From Limnobacter sp. SAORIC-580 (lineage in GTDB: Bacteria > Pseudomonadota > Gammaproteobacteria > Burkholderiales > Burkholderiaceae_B): a stretch of 64,000 bases of DNA. Below the pieces are notes generated by a model. It made no database searches. It saw only the letters and a program-made list of their open reading frames with translations, and was not told the origin of the DNA. Shown one piece after another: positions 18,954-28,832 of the stretch (within the stretch, counting starts at the first letter, position 1; the number at the start of each line of letters is the position of its first letter). The stretch covers positions 2,976,001-3,040,000 of the forward strand of contig NZ_CP053084.1 of the NCBI RefSeq assembly GCF_013004065.1, written 5' to 3'. The position numbers and the translations under genes were made by a program.

Positions 18954-20102
18954 TTAAACGGGACTTACACAAAAGGATGGCATTTTGTTATTTCTTTTTT
19001 GACAGTCCAAGTATGCGCGAGCGGCTTGCAGAGCCTCCTCAATAGTTATATGCATATCAAGATAGCGATAAGTCCCCAATCGTCCAACAAAAGTAATGTT
19101 CTCTTCTAGCTCTGCGAGCTCGATGTACTTTAGTAATTGACCTTTATCATTGTTCAGCCTTATAGGATAATAAGGTATATCTTCATCTCCGCACAGCCTG
19201 CTATATTCTTTATAGATGATTGTTTCTTTGTGCTGCTCCCAAGGGGAAAAATGTTTATGTTCAGAAACTCTTGTGAAAGGAATATCTTTGTTCCCATAAT
19301 TTATAACCGCATTACCTTGATAGTCTCCACTATGATACTCCTTCTTAAAATCAAGGGTTCGATATCCAAGACGTCCATGTGACCAACCAAACCATGAATC
19401 TATTGGTCCACTATAAAATACGTGATCAAATTCAATTGACTGTTCGCGTGAAAATTGAATACCTAGAAGCACAGTTATATTTGAATGTTCAAGTATTTTT
19501 TGAACTATGTGCGTGTATCCGTTTTCAGGAATCCCTTGGAACCTGCTCGAATAATAGTTATCATCATAATTGAAGCGTATTGGCAATCTCTTTAAAATAC
19601 TTGCTGGCAATTCACGCGGACTTAATCCCCACTGTTTTTCTGTATAACCTTTGAAAAAAGCTTCATATAAATCTTTTCCAACAAACCGAAGTGCCTGCTC
19701 TTCAAAGTTTTGCGGATTATGTATGGCTTTATCACTTATCGAGCTGATAAATAGCTCGGCCTCTTTAGGATTAAAATTCTTTTCGAAAAATGTGTTTATC
19801 GTCATAAGATTAATAGGTAACGAATACACTCTCCCATTATAAACGGATTTTACCCTATTCACAAAAGGCTGAAACTTATCGAATTGCTGTACATAGTTCC
19901 ATACATACTCATTGTTAGTGTGAAATATATGAGGTCCGTATTTATGTGTCATTATATTTGTTTGCTTGTCACGCTCAGTATGGCAATTTCCTGCAACGTG
20001 GGTTCGCGAATCAAAAACCGTTACTTCATATCCATTCAATGCCAATTCTCGAGCTATTACAGCCCCAGAGAATCCTGCTCCCACAACCCCGATTTTTCTC
20101 AT
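18954..20102 (-). CDS. glf: UDP-galactopyranose mutase
   Basis: FAD flavoenzyme (382 residues) that interconverts UDP-galactopyranose and UDP-galactofuranose in the cytoplasm, so the glycan probably contains Galf. Seen: dinucleotide-binding GVVGAGFSGAVIARELA at the start, HKYGPHIFHTNN, the substrate region FFKGYTEKQWGLSPRELPAS and the C-terminal FVGRLGTYRYLDMH. The frame extends to a GTG at 20120, but the ATG at 20102 is preceded by GAGGAAA at ideal spacing and starts exactly at the family's usual first residues. GalE at 23318-24301 would supply UDP-Gal. Confidence 0.95.
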   Translation of the reverse strand: MRKIGVVGAGFSGAVIARELALNGYEVTVFDSRTHVAGNCHTERDKQTNIMTHKYGPHIFHTNNEYVWNYVQQFDKFQPFVNRVKSVYNGRVYSLPINLMTINTFFEKNFNPKEAELFISSISDKAIHNPQNFEEQALRFVGKDLYEAFFKGYTEKQWGLSPRELPASILKRLPIRFNYDDNYYSSRFQGIPENGYTHIVQKILEHSNITVLLGIQFSREQSIEFDHVFYSGPIDSWFGWSHGRLGYRTLDFKKEYHSGDYQGNAVINYGNKDIPFTRVSEHKHFSPWEQHKETIIYKEYSRLCGDEDIPYYPIRLNNDKGQLLKYIELAELEENITFVGRLGTYRYLDMHITIEEALQAARAYLDCQKRNNKMPSFCVSPV

Positions 20103-20345
20103 ATCGTTTTCCTCAGCCACGCCTCTACCAATTTAAACAAACAGACCTACTGATATTATTCTTACTTACACTAAAATCGTATAAATTAACAACTAAGATT
20201 ATTAATCTATTAATCCACCAGTTTTTTTCCAAGAAAATTTTTTTATTTTATTTTATATTACACCGCAGTGAGCATATCATTCACAAAAATTTCTACTAAT
20301 TATCTTTTAATATTCCTTACCTAGATTATCATTAAATTAACCACA

Positions 20346-21362
20346 CTATAACCTTTCAACTCCATTAAGAAGCATGTAAAATCTTTTTATATTATTCTTA
20401 ATTTTCAATATTGCGGGAAAGATACAAACAACTGCAACCTTAAACTTTAAATATCTAATTCTTGTCTTAAAAAGAAGCTTAAGCCCTCTCATCTTTGCTC
20501 GTATTTCAAAATTTTCTTTAGATGCTGAGTATGCGGTAACAATTCCGGTGCAGATCACCGACTGAATAAATCTGTTTAGAGGCATATCTATAGCTTTATT
20601 TTTATTGGATACCATCTCCTTTATAAGTTCTTCAGCTACTTTGAAATAGCCATCCACATGTTTATCATTTTTTATTTTTGTCATTATTGAGTTCGGTCTC
20701 ACTCTCCGATGATAAAATCGATCTGGCAAGCAAATTGCTGCGGCATCTGGATACTTAATAAGTAATTTTGTAGTAAAAAGATTATCTTCGTGATAAATAC
20801 CAGGAAAAAATTTTTCCTCTTTATACAACTTTGCTTTATAAATATAGAGACAGGCCGAAACTATATACTCATCTGACTCAATAAACTTTTCAAACAATAG
20901 ACAAGCTGAAGTTTTTCGGTTTTCTAGTTCTTTGGGTCGATCGTAACTGATTCTTTCTACCTCAAATTCAGAAACCCCATCGGCAAATGCATTAGCATTA
21001 AAAAAAACAATTTCCACATTTTTTGATTTTGCTTCTGCCATACATTTTTCTATCGCGTCTTTCTCGATCCAATCATCGCTATCAACAAACACTATATAAT
21101 CACCCGACGCCTTATCTAGCCCAACATTTCTCGCACACGACAGCCCATTATTTTCAGTTTCTATAAGAATTATTTGATCATGATTCTTCATAAAATTCAG
21201 GATCAAGTTTCTACTACCATCAGTTGAACCGTCATTTATCAATATAATCTCAGTATTTTTATATGTTTGATTTAGTATTGACTCTAGGCATTCAGCAAGA
21301 TATCCCTCCACATTATAAACAGGAACAATTACCGAAACTTTAAAAGTTTCCTCTTCTTTCAT
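20346..21362 (-). CDS. family 2 glycosyltransferase
   Basis: GT-A fold glycosyltransferase (338 residues) of the EpsJ/CpsJ-like type: VSVIVPVYNVEGYLAECLES, TEIILINDGSTDGSRN, LSCARNVGLDKASGDYIVFV and DXD in DSDDWIE. A His-containing HEDNLFTTKLLIKYP near the middle is typical of this branch. ATG start at 21362. Very AT-rich. The gaps at 20121-20345 and 21363-21588 show only AT-rich sequence. Confidence 0.88.
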   Translation of the reverse strand: MKEEETFKVSVIVPVYNVEGYLAECLESILNQTYKNTEIILINDGSTDGSRNLILNFMKNHDQIILIETENNGLSCARNVGLDKASGDYIVFVDSDDWIEKDAIEKCMAEAKSKNVEIVFFNANAFADGVSEFEVERISYDRPKELENRKTSACLLFEKFIESDEYIVSACLYIYKAKLYKEEKFFPGIYHEDNLFTTKLLIKYPDAAAICLPDRFYHRRVRPNSIMTKIKNDKHVDGYFKVAEELIKEMVSNKNKAIDMPLNRFIQSVICTGIVTAYSASKENFEIRAKMRGLKLLFKTRIRYLKFKVAVVCIFPAILKIKNNIKRFYMLLNGVERL

Positions 21363-21588
21363 AATTATTAGCTCCGTTTACTACTATTTTCTAAAAGTTT
21401 TTATTTTTATTAATGACTTGCTTGGTGGAATTATTCCATTCTGTTACACAGTGTTTTTTAATTAAATCCGTCAACTAGCTTTAGAAAAATTTCATATTCT
21501 TTAAGATTCGAATGACTTTCACGTTAATTTTTGAACTTAATTTTGCCCACATCTCCACTTATAAGGAGAAGAATCAAATAGATTCTAT

Positions 21589-22755
21589 TTAATCACCACC
21601 AAACAAATCGCGTGTATACACTTTGTGCTCCACATCAGCCAGTTCCTGAACATGCCGGTTGCAGAGTATTAAGTCTGCCTGCTGCTTGAATTGCTCCAGG
21701 TTATTCACCACCCTGCTTCGGAAAAACTCAGGTTCTTGCAGCACCGGTTCATACACAATCACCTCAATGCCCTTGGCCTTAATCCGCTTCATGATTCCCT
21801 GAATAGCCGATGACCTAAAGTTGTCGCTTCCTGCTTTCATCACCAGGCGGTAGATACCCACCACCTTGGGGTTCTTGGCGACTACGTCTGCTGCAATGAA
21901 GTCTTTGCGTGTGGTGTTGGCATCCACAATGGCCTGAATCATGTTCTGCGGCACATCGCTGTAGTTGGCCAGTAGTTGCTTGGTGTCTTTGGGCAAGCAA
22001 TAGCCGCCGTAGCCAAAGCTTGGATTGTTGTAATGGTTTCCTATTCGAGGATCCAGGCTTACACCATCAATAATTTGGCGTGTGTCTAGCCCGTGTGTTG
22101 CGGCGTAGGTATCCAGTTCGTTGAAGTAGGCCACCCGCATGGCCAGGTAGGTGTTGGCAAACAGCTTGATGGCCTCAGCTTCGGTGCTGCCCGTAAACAG
22201 GGTGGGTATGTTCTGCTTAATGGCACCTTGCTGCAGCAATGCTGCAAAATGTTGAGCCCGCTCGCTTTGCTCACCCACCACAATGCGGCTGGGGTACAAG
22301 TTGTCGTGCAGGGCTTTGCCCTCTCGCAAGAATTCCGGGCTGAATATAACTTGCTTGGTGTTCAGCTTCTTGCGCAGCTGTTCGGTGTAGCCCACCGGTA
22401 TGGTGCTTTTAATCACCATGGTGGCTTTTGGGTTAATGGTCAGAACTTCTCCCACCACCGCTTCAATCGACTTGGTGTTGAAGTGATTGGTTTCGGGATC
22501 GTAATCGGTGGGGGTGGCAATAATTACAAAGCTTGCACCAACATAGGCTTCTTCCTTATTGGTGGTAGCTTTGAAGTTAAGCGTTTTATTGGCCAGGAAG
22601 TCTTCGATTTCCGCATCGTGAATAGGCGACTTTTTCTGGTTCAGCAAATCAACCTTGGCTTGAACAATGTCCAAGGCCACCACTTCATTGTGCTGGGCCA
22701 GCAGCATTGCGTTGCTTAAGCCCACGTAACCCGTACCGGCAATTGCTATTTTCAT
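21589..22755 (-). CDS. ugd: UDP-glucose 6-dehydrogenase, copy 1
   Basis: NAD-dependent dehydrogenase (388 residues) that oxidises UDP-glucose to UDP-glucuronate in the cytoplasm. Seen: [19 protein letters not shown] (NAD loop), [32 protein letters not shown] and the catalytic cysteine in [15 protein letters not shown] near residue 250. Its ATG overlaps the stop of the MarR-type regulator (ATGA). A second copy at 38859-40025 has the same length and orientation and differs at only about 16 residues; similarity stops at the coding ends. GC content is higher than in the adjacent AT-rich glycosyltransferase run. Confidence 0.96.
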   Translation of the reverse strand: MKIAIAGTGYVGLSNAMLLAQHNEVVALDIVQAKVDLLNQKKSPIHDAEIEDFLANKTLNFKATTNKEEAYVGASFVIIATPTDYDPETNHFNTKSIEAVVGEVLTINPKATMVIKSTIPVGYTEQLRKKLNTKQVIFSPEFLREGKALHDNLYPSRIVVGEQSERAQHFAALLQQGAIKQNIPTLFTGSTEAEAIKLFANTYLAMRVAYFNELDTYAATHGLDTRQIIDGVSLDPRIGNHYNNPSFGYGGYCLPKDTKQLLANYSDVPQNMIQAIVDANTTRKDFIAADVVAKNPKVVGIYRLVMKAGSDNFRSSAIQGIMKRIKAKGIEVIVYEPVLQEPEFFRSRVVNNLEQFKQQADLILCNRHVQELADVEHKVYTRDLFGGD

Positions 22756-23093
22756 TGTTTATTCACTTCCTGTTCAAGCTCTTCAAGCTCGGCCTTCATC
22801 AATTCAAACTCTTGCCGCTTACGCACCAAAAACCTTTTGGTAATCGCAAGTTTGTCGGCTACACCTTTAGGAGTTAACAAATAAATGTATGCAAGTTTGT
22901 TGTCGCTACGCATGAAATTACCCACCTTAATCAGCCCTCTTTCTTTCAACGCCTTAAGTTGGTAGTTGATTTGCCCAAGGCTTACGCCCAGTTCATCAGC
23001 CAACTCACGTTGCGAAATTTCAGGGTTACTTTCGATTAAGCGCAGCACGCGAAAGCGCACTTCCTCACGTTGTTGTTCTAGTCGATCAGACAC
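22752..23093 (-). CDS. MarR-type EPS-associated transcriptional regulator
   Basis: Small DNA-binding protein (113 residues) of the EPS-associated MarR group. A winged helix-turn-helix is visible in [20 protein letters not shown] with the wing in [14 protein letters not shown], followed by a long C-terminal helix ([20 protein letters not shown]) likely used for dimerisation. The start is GTG at 23093. Four-base overlap with ugd makes them one transcript, so it probably controls ugd and itself. A palindrome at 23187-23200 is a candidate operator. Confidence 0.88.
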   Translation of the reverse strand: MSDRLEQQREEVRFRVLRLIESNPEISQRELADELGVSLGQINYQLKALKERGLIKVGNFMRSDNKLAYIYLLTPKGVADKLAITKRFLVRKRQEFELMKAELEELEQEVNKQ

Positions 23094-23186
23094 TGTATTG
23101 GATTGAACCTTTGGGCACGCTACCGCCGTGTTGTGCGCCGATCAACAAGCGGGTATGCGCATTTAAATGGAAAAGGGAAAGGCTAT

Positions 23187-23200
23187 GTTCAATATTGAAC
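23187..23200. promoter_or_regulatory. 14-bp palindrome, candidate operator of the MarR-type regulator
   Basis: GTTCAATATTGAAC is a perfect 14-base palindrome about 94 bases upstream of the regulator's start, in the gap between galE and the regulator. Position and symmetry suit a dimeric winged-helix repressor. No binding is demonstrated. Confidence 0.4.
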
Positions 23201-23285
23201 ACCTTGCATATTAAAGCGCGCCCCGTTACATGTCCATGACATTGCTGCACCGCACATACCGAAGAAAAGGGACAAAAGGACTAGC

Positions 23286-23318
23286 CCCCGCATTTGCGGG
23301 GATCAGTAAATTACTGAT
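23286..23318 (-). terminator. stem-loops after galE
   Basis: Two inverted repeats follow the galE stop: ATCAGTAA/TTACTGAT (23302-23318, one-base loop, touching the stop codon) and CCCCGC/GCGGGG (23286-23301, loop ATTT). The GC stem could stop transcription, though no clear U-tract follows on the minus strand. Confidence 0.5.
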
Positions 23319-24301
23319 TATTGGTTAGTTGCCACTTGCTTGCTTTCCCACGCCCAAGCGTGTTGAACAATAGTAGAAAGATCCGCCAACATGGGCTTCC
23401 AACCCAAAGTGGCCTGCGCGGCAGATGAGTCTGCCACCAAACGCGCGGGGTCGCCTGCCCTGCGGCTGGCGTACACCACTTCAATATGTTTGCCAGTTAC
23501 CGCTTTTGCGGTATCGATAACCTGTTTTACGGAGAAACCTTGCCCGTTACCCAGATTAAAGTTTTGGCTAGCACCACCCTGCTGAAGGTAGTGCAGTGCC
23601 AACCAGTGTGCCTCGCAAAGGTCTTGCACATGAATGTAATCTCGAATGCAAGTGCCATCGGGTGTATCGTAATCGGTACCAAACACGGAAATGTTTTTGC
23701 GGCGCCCAGAAGCAGCTTGTAGTACCAAAGGAATCAAATGCGTTTCTGGTTCATGGCGTTCACCTAGTTTGCCATCAGGGTCAGCCCCCGCAGCATTGAA
23801 GTAACGCAAGCACACCGACTTCATGGCATAGGCATGGGCAAAGTCGGGTAGCGCTTGTTCAATTAGCCACTTGCTGCGGCCATAGGGGTTGATGGGTTGC
23901 TGCGGGTGTTGTTCGTCAATAGGGGTGTATTGTGGTTCGCCAAAAGTGGCGGCTGTCGACGAAAAAATAAAATGCTGTACCTTAAATTCAGCCATAACCT
24001 GTAACAGGTTAAGGGTGTTGGCAACATTGTTTTGGTAATACATGGCAGGTTTTTGAACAGACTCGCCCACCTGTATGTACGAAGCGAAATGCATAACTGC
24101 ATCAAACTGATACAGCTGGAACAAATCACGAAGTGCTTGGGTATTTGAAAGGCAACCCTGTACTAAGTTGCCGCTCAACACGGCATCGGCATGACCGCTT
24201 GAAAGGTTGTCGAAGGTCACAACGTTGCAACCTTTGGTGCCTAGCATTTTGACCATATGCGAGCCAATGTAACCTGCGCCACCACAAACAAGAATATTCA
24301 T
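23318..24301 (-). CDS. galE: UDP-glucose 4-epimerase
   Basis: Extended SDR enzyme (327 residues) that interconverts UDP-glucose and UDP-galactose. Seen: NAD loop VCGGAGYIGSHMVKML, DNLSSGHADAV, HFASYIQVGESVQKP, catalytic SSTAATFGEP with YGRSK (YxxxK), and FNAAGADPDGKLGERHEPE, a stretch diagnostic of GalE rather than of other epimerases. It probably feeds UDP-Gal to the mutase Glf and to galactosyltransferases. ATG start at 24301. Confidence 0.95.
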   Translation of the reverse strand: MNILVCGGAGYIGSHMVKMLGTKGCNVVTFDNLSSGHADAVLSGNLVQGCLSNTQALRDLFQLYQFDAVMHFASYIQVGESVQKPAMYYQNNVANTLNLLQVMAEFKVQHFIFSSTAATFGEPQYTPIDEQHPQQPINPYGRSKWLIEQALPDFAHAYAMKSVCLRYFNAAGADPDGKLGERHEPETHLIPLVLQAASGRRKNISVFGTDYDTPDGTCIRDYIHVQDLCEAHWLALHYLQQGGASQNFNLGNGQGFSVKQVIDTAKAVTGKHIEVVYASRRAGDPARLVADSSAAQATLGWKPMLADLSTIVQHAWAWESKQVATNQ

Positions 24302-24608
24302 ATGCCTACTTTTTAATCGGATAATCTGTTTATTGCAGTGAAAATTAATTCAACTAACTTTTAATTACATTGTAAACAAGAGGTCGCTACCTGATCACAG
24401 AACGTCAATCATTTTTTCGCTTAGCAGTTCTAAAATACGATTTGACCAGACTGCCAACCCTAGGCTTAAAGAACGCTGCTGATAGGTGAATCAGCCCCTA
24501 AAACAGCAATGGACTCAAAACGAGTGGCTATTTTTTTAACGTTGAGATTCGGAAACAAAAGTTCAGGATTTACGCTTACTATAAGCATTCGATAATTGGA
24601 GGATGAAT
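24302..24608. other. intergenic region between divergent galE and epimerase genes
   Basis: About 300 bases separate two genes that point away from each other, so promoters for both are expected here. No convincing -35/-10 pair, operator, terminator or small gene was recognised. GGAGG stands at 24598-24602. Confidence 0.6.
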
Positions 24609-25538
24609 GTGGCTCACTACTTGATTACTGGCGGCGCAGGTTTTATTGGCTCACACCTAGCGGAGCTGCTCAGTTCATCAAACCACCGAATCACAATTCT
24701 CGACAACCTGAGCAGCGGCCACCTGCACAATATTGCAAGCCTCTTAGGGCCCAATGTTCAGTTTGTTAACGGAGATATTCGAGATCGCGACTTGGTATGT
24801 AGCTTGATGACAAATTGTGACGGCGCTTTTCATCTGGCGGCTCTTGTTTCGGTACCGCAGTCTATTAGCCAACCTGAGGATTCGTTCGCCATCAATTTAC
24901 AAGGTACGCTGAATTTATTTGAAGCAAGTAGAGTTCAAAAGCAACAAAAAATTGTGTTCGCAAGTTCAGCAGCAATTTACGGCGATGTACAGCAACAACC
25001 AATTAAGGAAGAATGCAGAGATGTTCCACTATCCCCTTATGGCTTGCACAAATGGATGTGCGAAGAGCATGCGAATCTATATTGCCAACTTTATGGCGTA
25101 AGCTCCGTCGGATTACGATTTTTCAATGTATTTGGTCCTCGGCAAGACCCCTCCTCTCCGTACTCCGGCGTTATCTCTATATTTATAGATCGCATATTAA
25201 AGGAACAGCCTGCGACTATTTACGGTGACGGAACCCAGAACAGAGATTTTGTCTACGTAGGCGATGTGGTCCAAGCTCTGATCAAATCAATGAATTGTAC
25301 AAACTCGGGGTTTAAAGCGTACAACGTCGGCCGAGGGTCAAGCATCACGGTTTCCAATCTTTGGGGAACACTTTGTGAAATTTCTGGGGTGGATCTTGTT
25401 CCGAATTATGGACCTGCAAGAAGTGGTGAAATTCACACCTCACTTGCAGACATCTCCGCCATATCCAGAGACCTCGGATACAAGCCGGAGACAAATCTGG
25501 AAGAAGGCCTAAAGAAAGTGCTGCAATATCAAAGGTGA
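24609..25538 (+). CDS. NAD-dependent sugar-nucleotide epimerase/dehydratase (WbpP-like SDR)
   Basis: Extended SDR enzyme (309 residues). Seen: LITGGAGFIGSHLAELL, DNLSSGHLHNI, HLAALVSVPQSI, catalytic SSAAIYGD with YGLHK (YxxxK), RFFNVFGPRQDPSSPYSGVI and GDGTQNRDFVYV. The last two match the UDP-GlcNAc/UDP-Glc 4-epimerase group that includes WbpP. Substrate is not certain. An ATG at 24603 directly abuts GGAGG with no spacing, whereas the in-frame GTG at 24609 lies six bases after it, so GTG is preferred. It stands alone on the plus strand. Confidence 0.85.
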   Translation: MAHYLITGGAGFIGSHLAELLSSSNHRITILDNLSSGHLHNIASLLGPNVQFVNGDIRDRDLVCSLMTNCDGAFHLAALVSVPQSISQPEDSFAINLQGTLNLFEASRVQKQQKIVFASSAAIYGDVQQQPIKEECRDVPLSPYGLHKWMCEEHANLYCQLYGVSSVGLRFFNVFGPRQDPSSPYSGVISIFIDRILKEQPATIYGDGTQNRDFVYVGDVVQALIKSMNCTNSGFKAYNVGRGSSITVSNLWGTLCEISGVDLVPNYGPARSGEIHTSLADISAISRDLGYKPETNLEEGLKKVLQYQR

Positions 25539-25732
25539 AGTCATTACACTCTTGCAAGTGTTAGACATGTTGCCAACACAATAATCATGCAAGGTCGCTC
25601 GGCCATTGGATGGATTTTAGCCAATGTAAGAAATTGTAATCTTCGCAAAATTCACTCTGCTATTTTCCAAAAGCATTGATTCAAATTGCATGCAATTTAT
25701 TCATTTAATTTCGCTTACGGAAGATACCCACC

Positions 25733-28255
25733 ATGGCACTGAACAAGAAAATTTTGAGTTTGGCAGTAACCAGTCTTTTCGCCTTTACAGCTACGGTGGG
25801 GTTAAATTCCCAGCAAGCGGCAATGGCTGCAAACAACCCGCTAAGCACGGTAACCGCGGTCGAAATTGTAAATGGCCAACGCGTGCAGTACTTCGACCTT
25901 ACCTTGAACGTGGATTGGGATTATGACAACGCCATGGACCGCAAACGCATACAGCTTGGAACAGGCACGAACAGAGGAGGTACAGGTGATGGAGCACGCC
26001 CTGCCGTAGTGCTTGACCGCACCTACGTGACCAACTTGGTAAACCAAACCGCGCGCACACTGTTCGTAATGACCAACGGGCAGCACCGCCTGCGCAATGT
26101 GTATGTATTTAAGAATGGCAAGTTTGGCCAGAACGTGGACATTCGTGTATTGAACGTACCTGGCCGTGCCAACGCCTCCGCCCCTGGTTGGCTATCCGAT
26201 GGTGGGCTAACCACCAACAACTACATTACAAACTGCAATGCACAAAACCAGCCCGACGGTGAATGCGCGGGCGACGAAAACCTTGACCCAGAAAACTTTG
26301 TACAAACCGGTGAAGTAATTGCGCATGAATTGGGCCATTACCTGTACGCGCTGTTTGATGAATATGTAGACCCGACAGACTGCAACCCGGATAACCCTTC
26401 ATCGCCCTGTAAAGACGACGTTGCACGCCCCACCGCCATGAACAATCAGGCTGCAGCCTACAGAATTTCTACCACGGGCGATTACCCGCAAAGCGACTTT
26501 GCGAGAACAGCACACGGTCGTGCCTATGGCGAGAGCGCTTGGCAAACCCTTGTGAAAAGCCCTGCGGAGGACAGCGACACTGCCAAAGAGGCACACGGAA
26601 ACCGCCGCATACGTTTTGAAGCATTCAACGGCGTGCCAGTACCAGCCATTGGCGACTTGAAGAACTTTACCGACATGGCCAATAACCGTGACGATCGCTT
26701 GGCTCGCCAAACTGGCGATGGTGCTGAGGTTGCAACCTTTGCAGGTTACGACACCCGCCTGAAGGTGATTTTCGAGGGTGATGCTATGCAGCCAGCCCAG
26801 CCACGCAATGTACTGCTAATCGACCGCACCTTGCCTGCCGCAACCTTCGCTGAGGCGATTACCGCAGCCAAAGGCCTGGCAGACCGCGCACCTTCAAGCA
26901 CGCGGTTTGCCATTGTTACCGTACCCACACAAACCAACGGCAACCTTAGCTTTACAAACAACATGGAAGCTGCCAACAAGCAGGCGATTAAAGCAGGCCT
27001 GGACGCATTAACACGCGTTAATGGAACCCCCGACCTGCAAGCCGCTTACAACCAGGCCAGAGTTTTTGTAACTGGTGCACGCCCCACTCAAGGCGAAACA
27101 GAGAATGCCGCCAACACCGACACGCTGACACTGCTAACCCTGAACACGACCACTGTACCAAGCACCCTGGGCAGCACGGCGCGTGGCGACAAAATTGCAT
27201 TTAACGTGCTGGGTTTTAAAGCCCCGGCAGCCATGGCTGCGGCGGCACCCGCCCCAGCACAAAACCTGCAAACCTTGGCCACTGCCTCTGGCGGTAGCAA
27301 CAACACCGTGAAAAGCGCGAATGAGGCCATTAAAGAGGGCAATGCTGCCTTGATGGATGCAATGGGCGCATCGGAGGCACTGATGACGGCAGATTTGTCT
27401 GACGATCCATTCGTGGCCAGCGAACCATTGTCAACCACATTCACCGTGAACAATGCAGTAGACGGCGATGTAGTGGTGCGCTGGTATTACAACACTGAAG
27501 ATGATTCAAAGCTGAGTTTTACCTGCGCAGACGGCAGCGAAGTGACCAAAAGCGATTTGAGCAATGAAGAACGGCTTGCCACCTGTACCATCAAAACCGA
27601 TGGCAGTAAAACCGTAATGGTTCAAACTAATGCTAACGCGGGTGCAGTGGAAATAGAAGTGGTTTCAACCTCGCAGGGCGCCGCAGTAGAACTGAGTGCG
27701 ATGATCGATGGCGGCACTGTAGCCAGTGGCCGCCCACCCGTTTTAATGGCCAAGTTGGCGGGTAGTACTCCGATTACAAGTGCAACGATCAAAGTGTTGA
27801 TATTCAACGCTGACAGCGAAAGTGAAACACCGGCTATTCCAGAAATTACTTTGAATGCGCAAAACGACAACGGCACCAATGGCGACAACCGTGCCAATGA
27901 CGGCATTTACACGCTGAACCTGGCTGGTCGTTTGCCAGCGGGCAACTACTTTGTGTTGGCAGAAGCTACAACCGATGGCAACTCAAGGTTCAGTTCACAA
28001 GGCGTAATCAATGCTTCTGGCAACACACCCGGCACCAAGCTGGTGGGTGCGCCAATTCAACGGCAGTCCGAGGGTGAATTTACGCTTGATTCCGGGGCAC
28101 CTGGTGTAACCACAACCGCACGAGCCAGCAACGGTGGTGGCGGCTGTACAGTGGGCAATGGCAGCGACGGCGGCCTGTTGGTGTTGCTGTCGCTGGCCGT
28201 GCTGGGCTTGATTGGGCGCGGCTTTAAAGCACTGCGTGGCCGCAGTGCGCGTTAA
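25733..28255 (+). CDS. secreted CLCA-type HExxH metalloprotease-like protein with C-terminal sorting signal
   Basis: Secreted protein of 840 residues with a signal peptide (cleavage near QQAAMAA). HELGHYLYALFDEY at 198-211 is a zinc-protease HExxH with the trailing Asp-Glu seen in the CLCA (calcium-activated chloride channel regulator) metalloprotease family. A von Willebrand A-like region follows (RNVLLIDRTLPAATF), but its metal site lacks the usual DxSxS. After beta-rich domains the protein ends in GGGGCTVGNGSDGG, a hydrophobic helix and a basic tail (801-840), the layout of a C-terminal protein-sorting signal with an invariant Cys. It leads a three-gene operon whose last gene is an intramembrane protease. 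Substrate unknown. Confidence 0.8.
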   Translation: MALNKKILSLAVTSLFAFTATVGLNSQQAAMAANNPLSTVTAVEIVNGQRVQYFDLTLNVDWDYDNAMDRKRIQLGTGTNRGGTGDGARPAVVLDRTYVTNLVNQTARTLFVMTNGQHRLRNVYVFKNGKFGQNVDIRVLNVPGRANASAPGWLSDGGLTTNNYITNCNAQNQPDGECAGDENLDPENFVQTGEVIAHELGHYLYALFDEYVDPTDCNPDNPSSPCKDDVARPTAMNNQAAAYRISTTGDYPQSDFARTAHGRAYGESAWQTLVKSPAEDSDTAKEAHGNRRIRFEAFNGVPVPAIGDLKNFTDMANNRDDRLARQTGDGAEVATFAGYDTRLKVIFEGDAMQPAQPRNVLLIDRTLPAATFAEAITAAKGLADRAPSSTRFAIVTVPTQTNGNLSFTNNMEAANKQAIKAGLDALTRVNGTPDLQAAYNQARVFVTGARPTQGETENAANTDTLTLLTLNTTTVPSTLGSTARGDKIAFNVLGFKAPAAMAAAAPAPAQNLQTLATASGGSNNTVKSANEAIKEGNAALMDAMGASEALMTADLSDDPFVASEPLSTTFTVNNAVDGDVVVRWYYNTEDDSKLSFTCADGSEVTKSDLSNEERLATCTIKTDGSKTVMVQTNANAGAVEIEVVSTSQGAAVELSAMIDGGTVASGRPPVLMAKLAGSTPITSATIKVLIFNADSESETPAIPEITLNAQNDNGTNGDNRANDGIYTLNLAGRLPAGNYFVLAEATTDGNSRFSSQGVINASGNTPGTKLVGAPIQRQSEGEFTLDSGAPGVTTTARASNGGGGCTVGNGSDGGLLVLLSLAVLGLIGRGFKALRGRSAR

Positions 28256-28832
28256 ACACTGTTTGCTTTCAGGCCTGGCACCGCTGTTGGTGCTGGCCTG
28301 CGCGCAATCTGCCAATGCTGAAGTGATTTACAAAACCGTGGCTGGTGAAGAAACCACCTTGTCGCTTACCAAAAGCGACAAGCTGTGGACTTTAACGGTG
28401 AGTAACCAGTGGGGTAAATGGCAGCAAGTGAATTTGCTGCCATTGCACCACCCTTTGGACAAGCGCCCCCCACACCACCTGAAAATTGAACAAGAAGCCA
28501 ACGGATTTGCTGTGCATGCCACTTACCCAGTGCGTGAATTTTATGAACAAGTAAGCCTGAGTTTTGAGCACAGAGAGATTGCACTTGGGCAAGACTGCCC
28601 GTTGCACTTAAGCCGATTCAGGAAAGAACAGCGCTATGCAATTTCAGATGAATTGCGATCGGGCGTTGTTGCCGATTACAACGCAGGTGTGGCGCGAATT
28701 TTAACCATAGAGGGGCAAGCACAAGGCACACCTTCATGGCCCATTCGACTGCTACCCCAGGATAGAAGTTTTTGTAACTTACCCTCGGTGCTCGACTTCA
28801 TACCCGCACTGGACATACCCAAGGTGCACTAA
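28248..28832 (+). CDS. secreted protein of unknown function
   Basis: Not recognised. The frame can start upstream, but the GTG at 28248 overlaps the stop of the previous gene by eight bases and gives a clean signal peptide (VRVKHCLLSGLAPLLVLACAQSANA). The mature 170 or so residues are mostly beta-type and contain two cysteines (GQDCPLHLSRF and RSFCNLPSV) that could pair. Its stop is directly followed by the ATG of the intramembrane protease, so the three genes are one operon. It may be a chaperone or cofactor of the CLCA-type protein; that is inference. Confidence 0.7.
   Translation, partial: RVKHCLLSGLAPLLVLACAQSANAEVIYKTVAGEETTLSLTKSDKLWTLTVSNQWGKWQQVNLLPLHHPLDKRPPHHLKIEQEANGFAVHATYPVREFYEQVSLSFEHREIALGQDCPLHLSRFRKEQRYAISDELRSGVVADYNAGVARILTIEGQAQGTPSWPIRLLPQDRSFCNLPSVLDFIPALDIPKVH

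Noticed and set aside
22093..22719. 208-codon antisense frame present opposite both ugd copies (also at 39363-39989)
   Set aside because: Its presence in both places follows from the near identity of the two ugd genes, not from selection on the antisense frame.
25539..25732. Hairpin after the epimerase gene (CACT/AGTG around 25550) as terminator
   Set aside because: The stem is only four to five pairs and has no U-tract.
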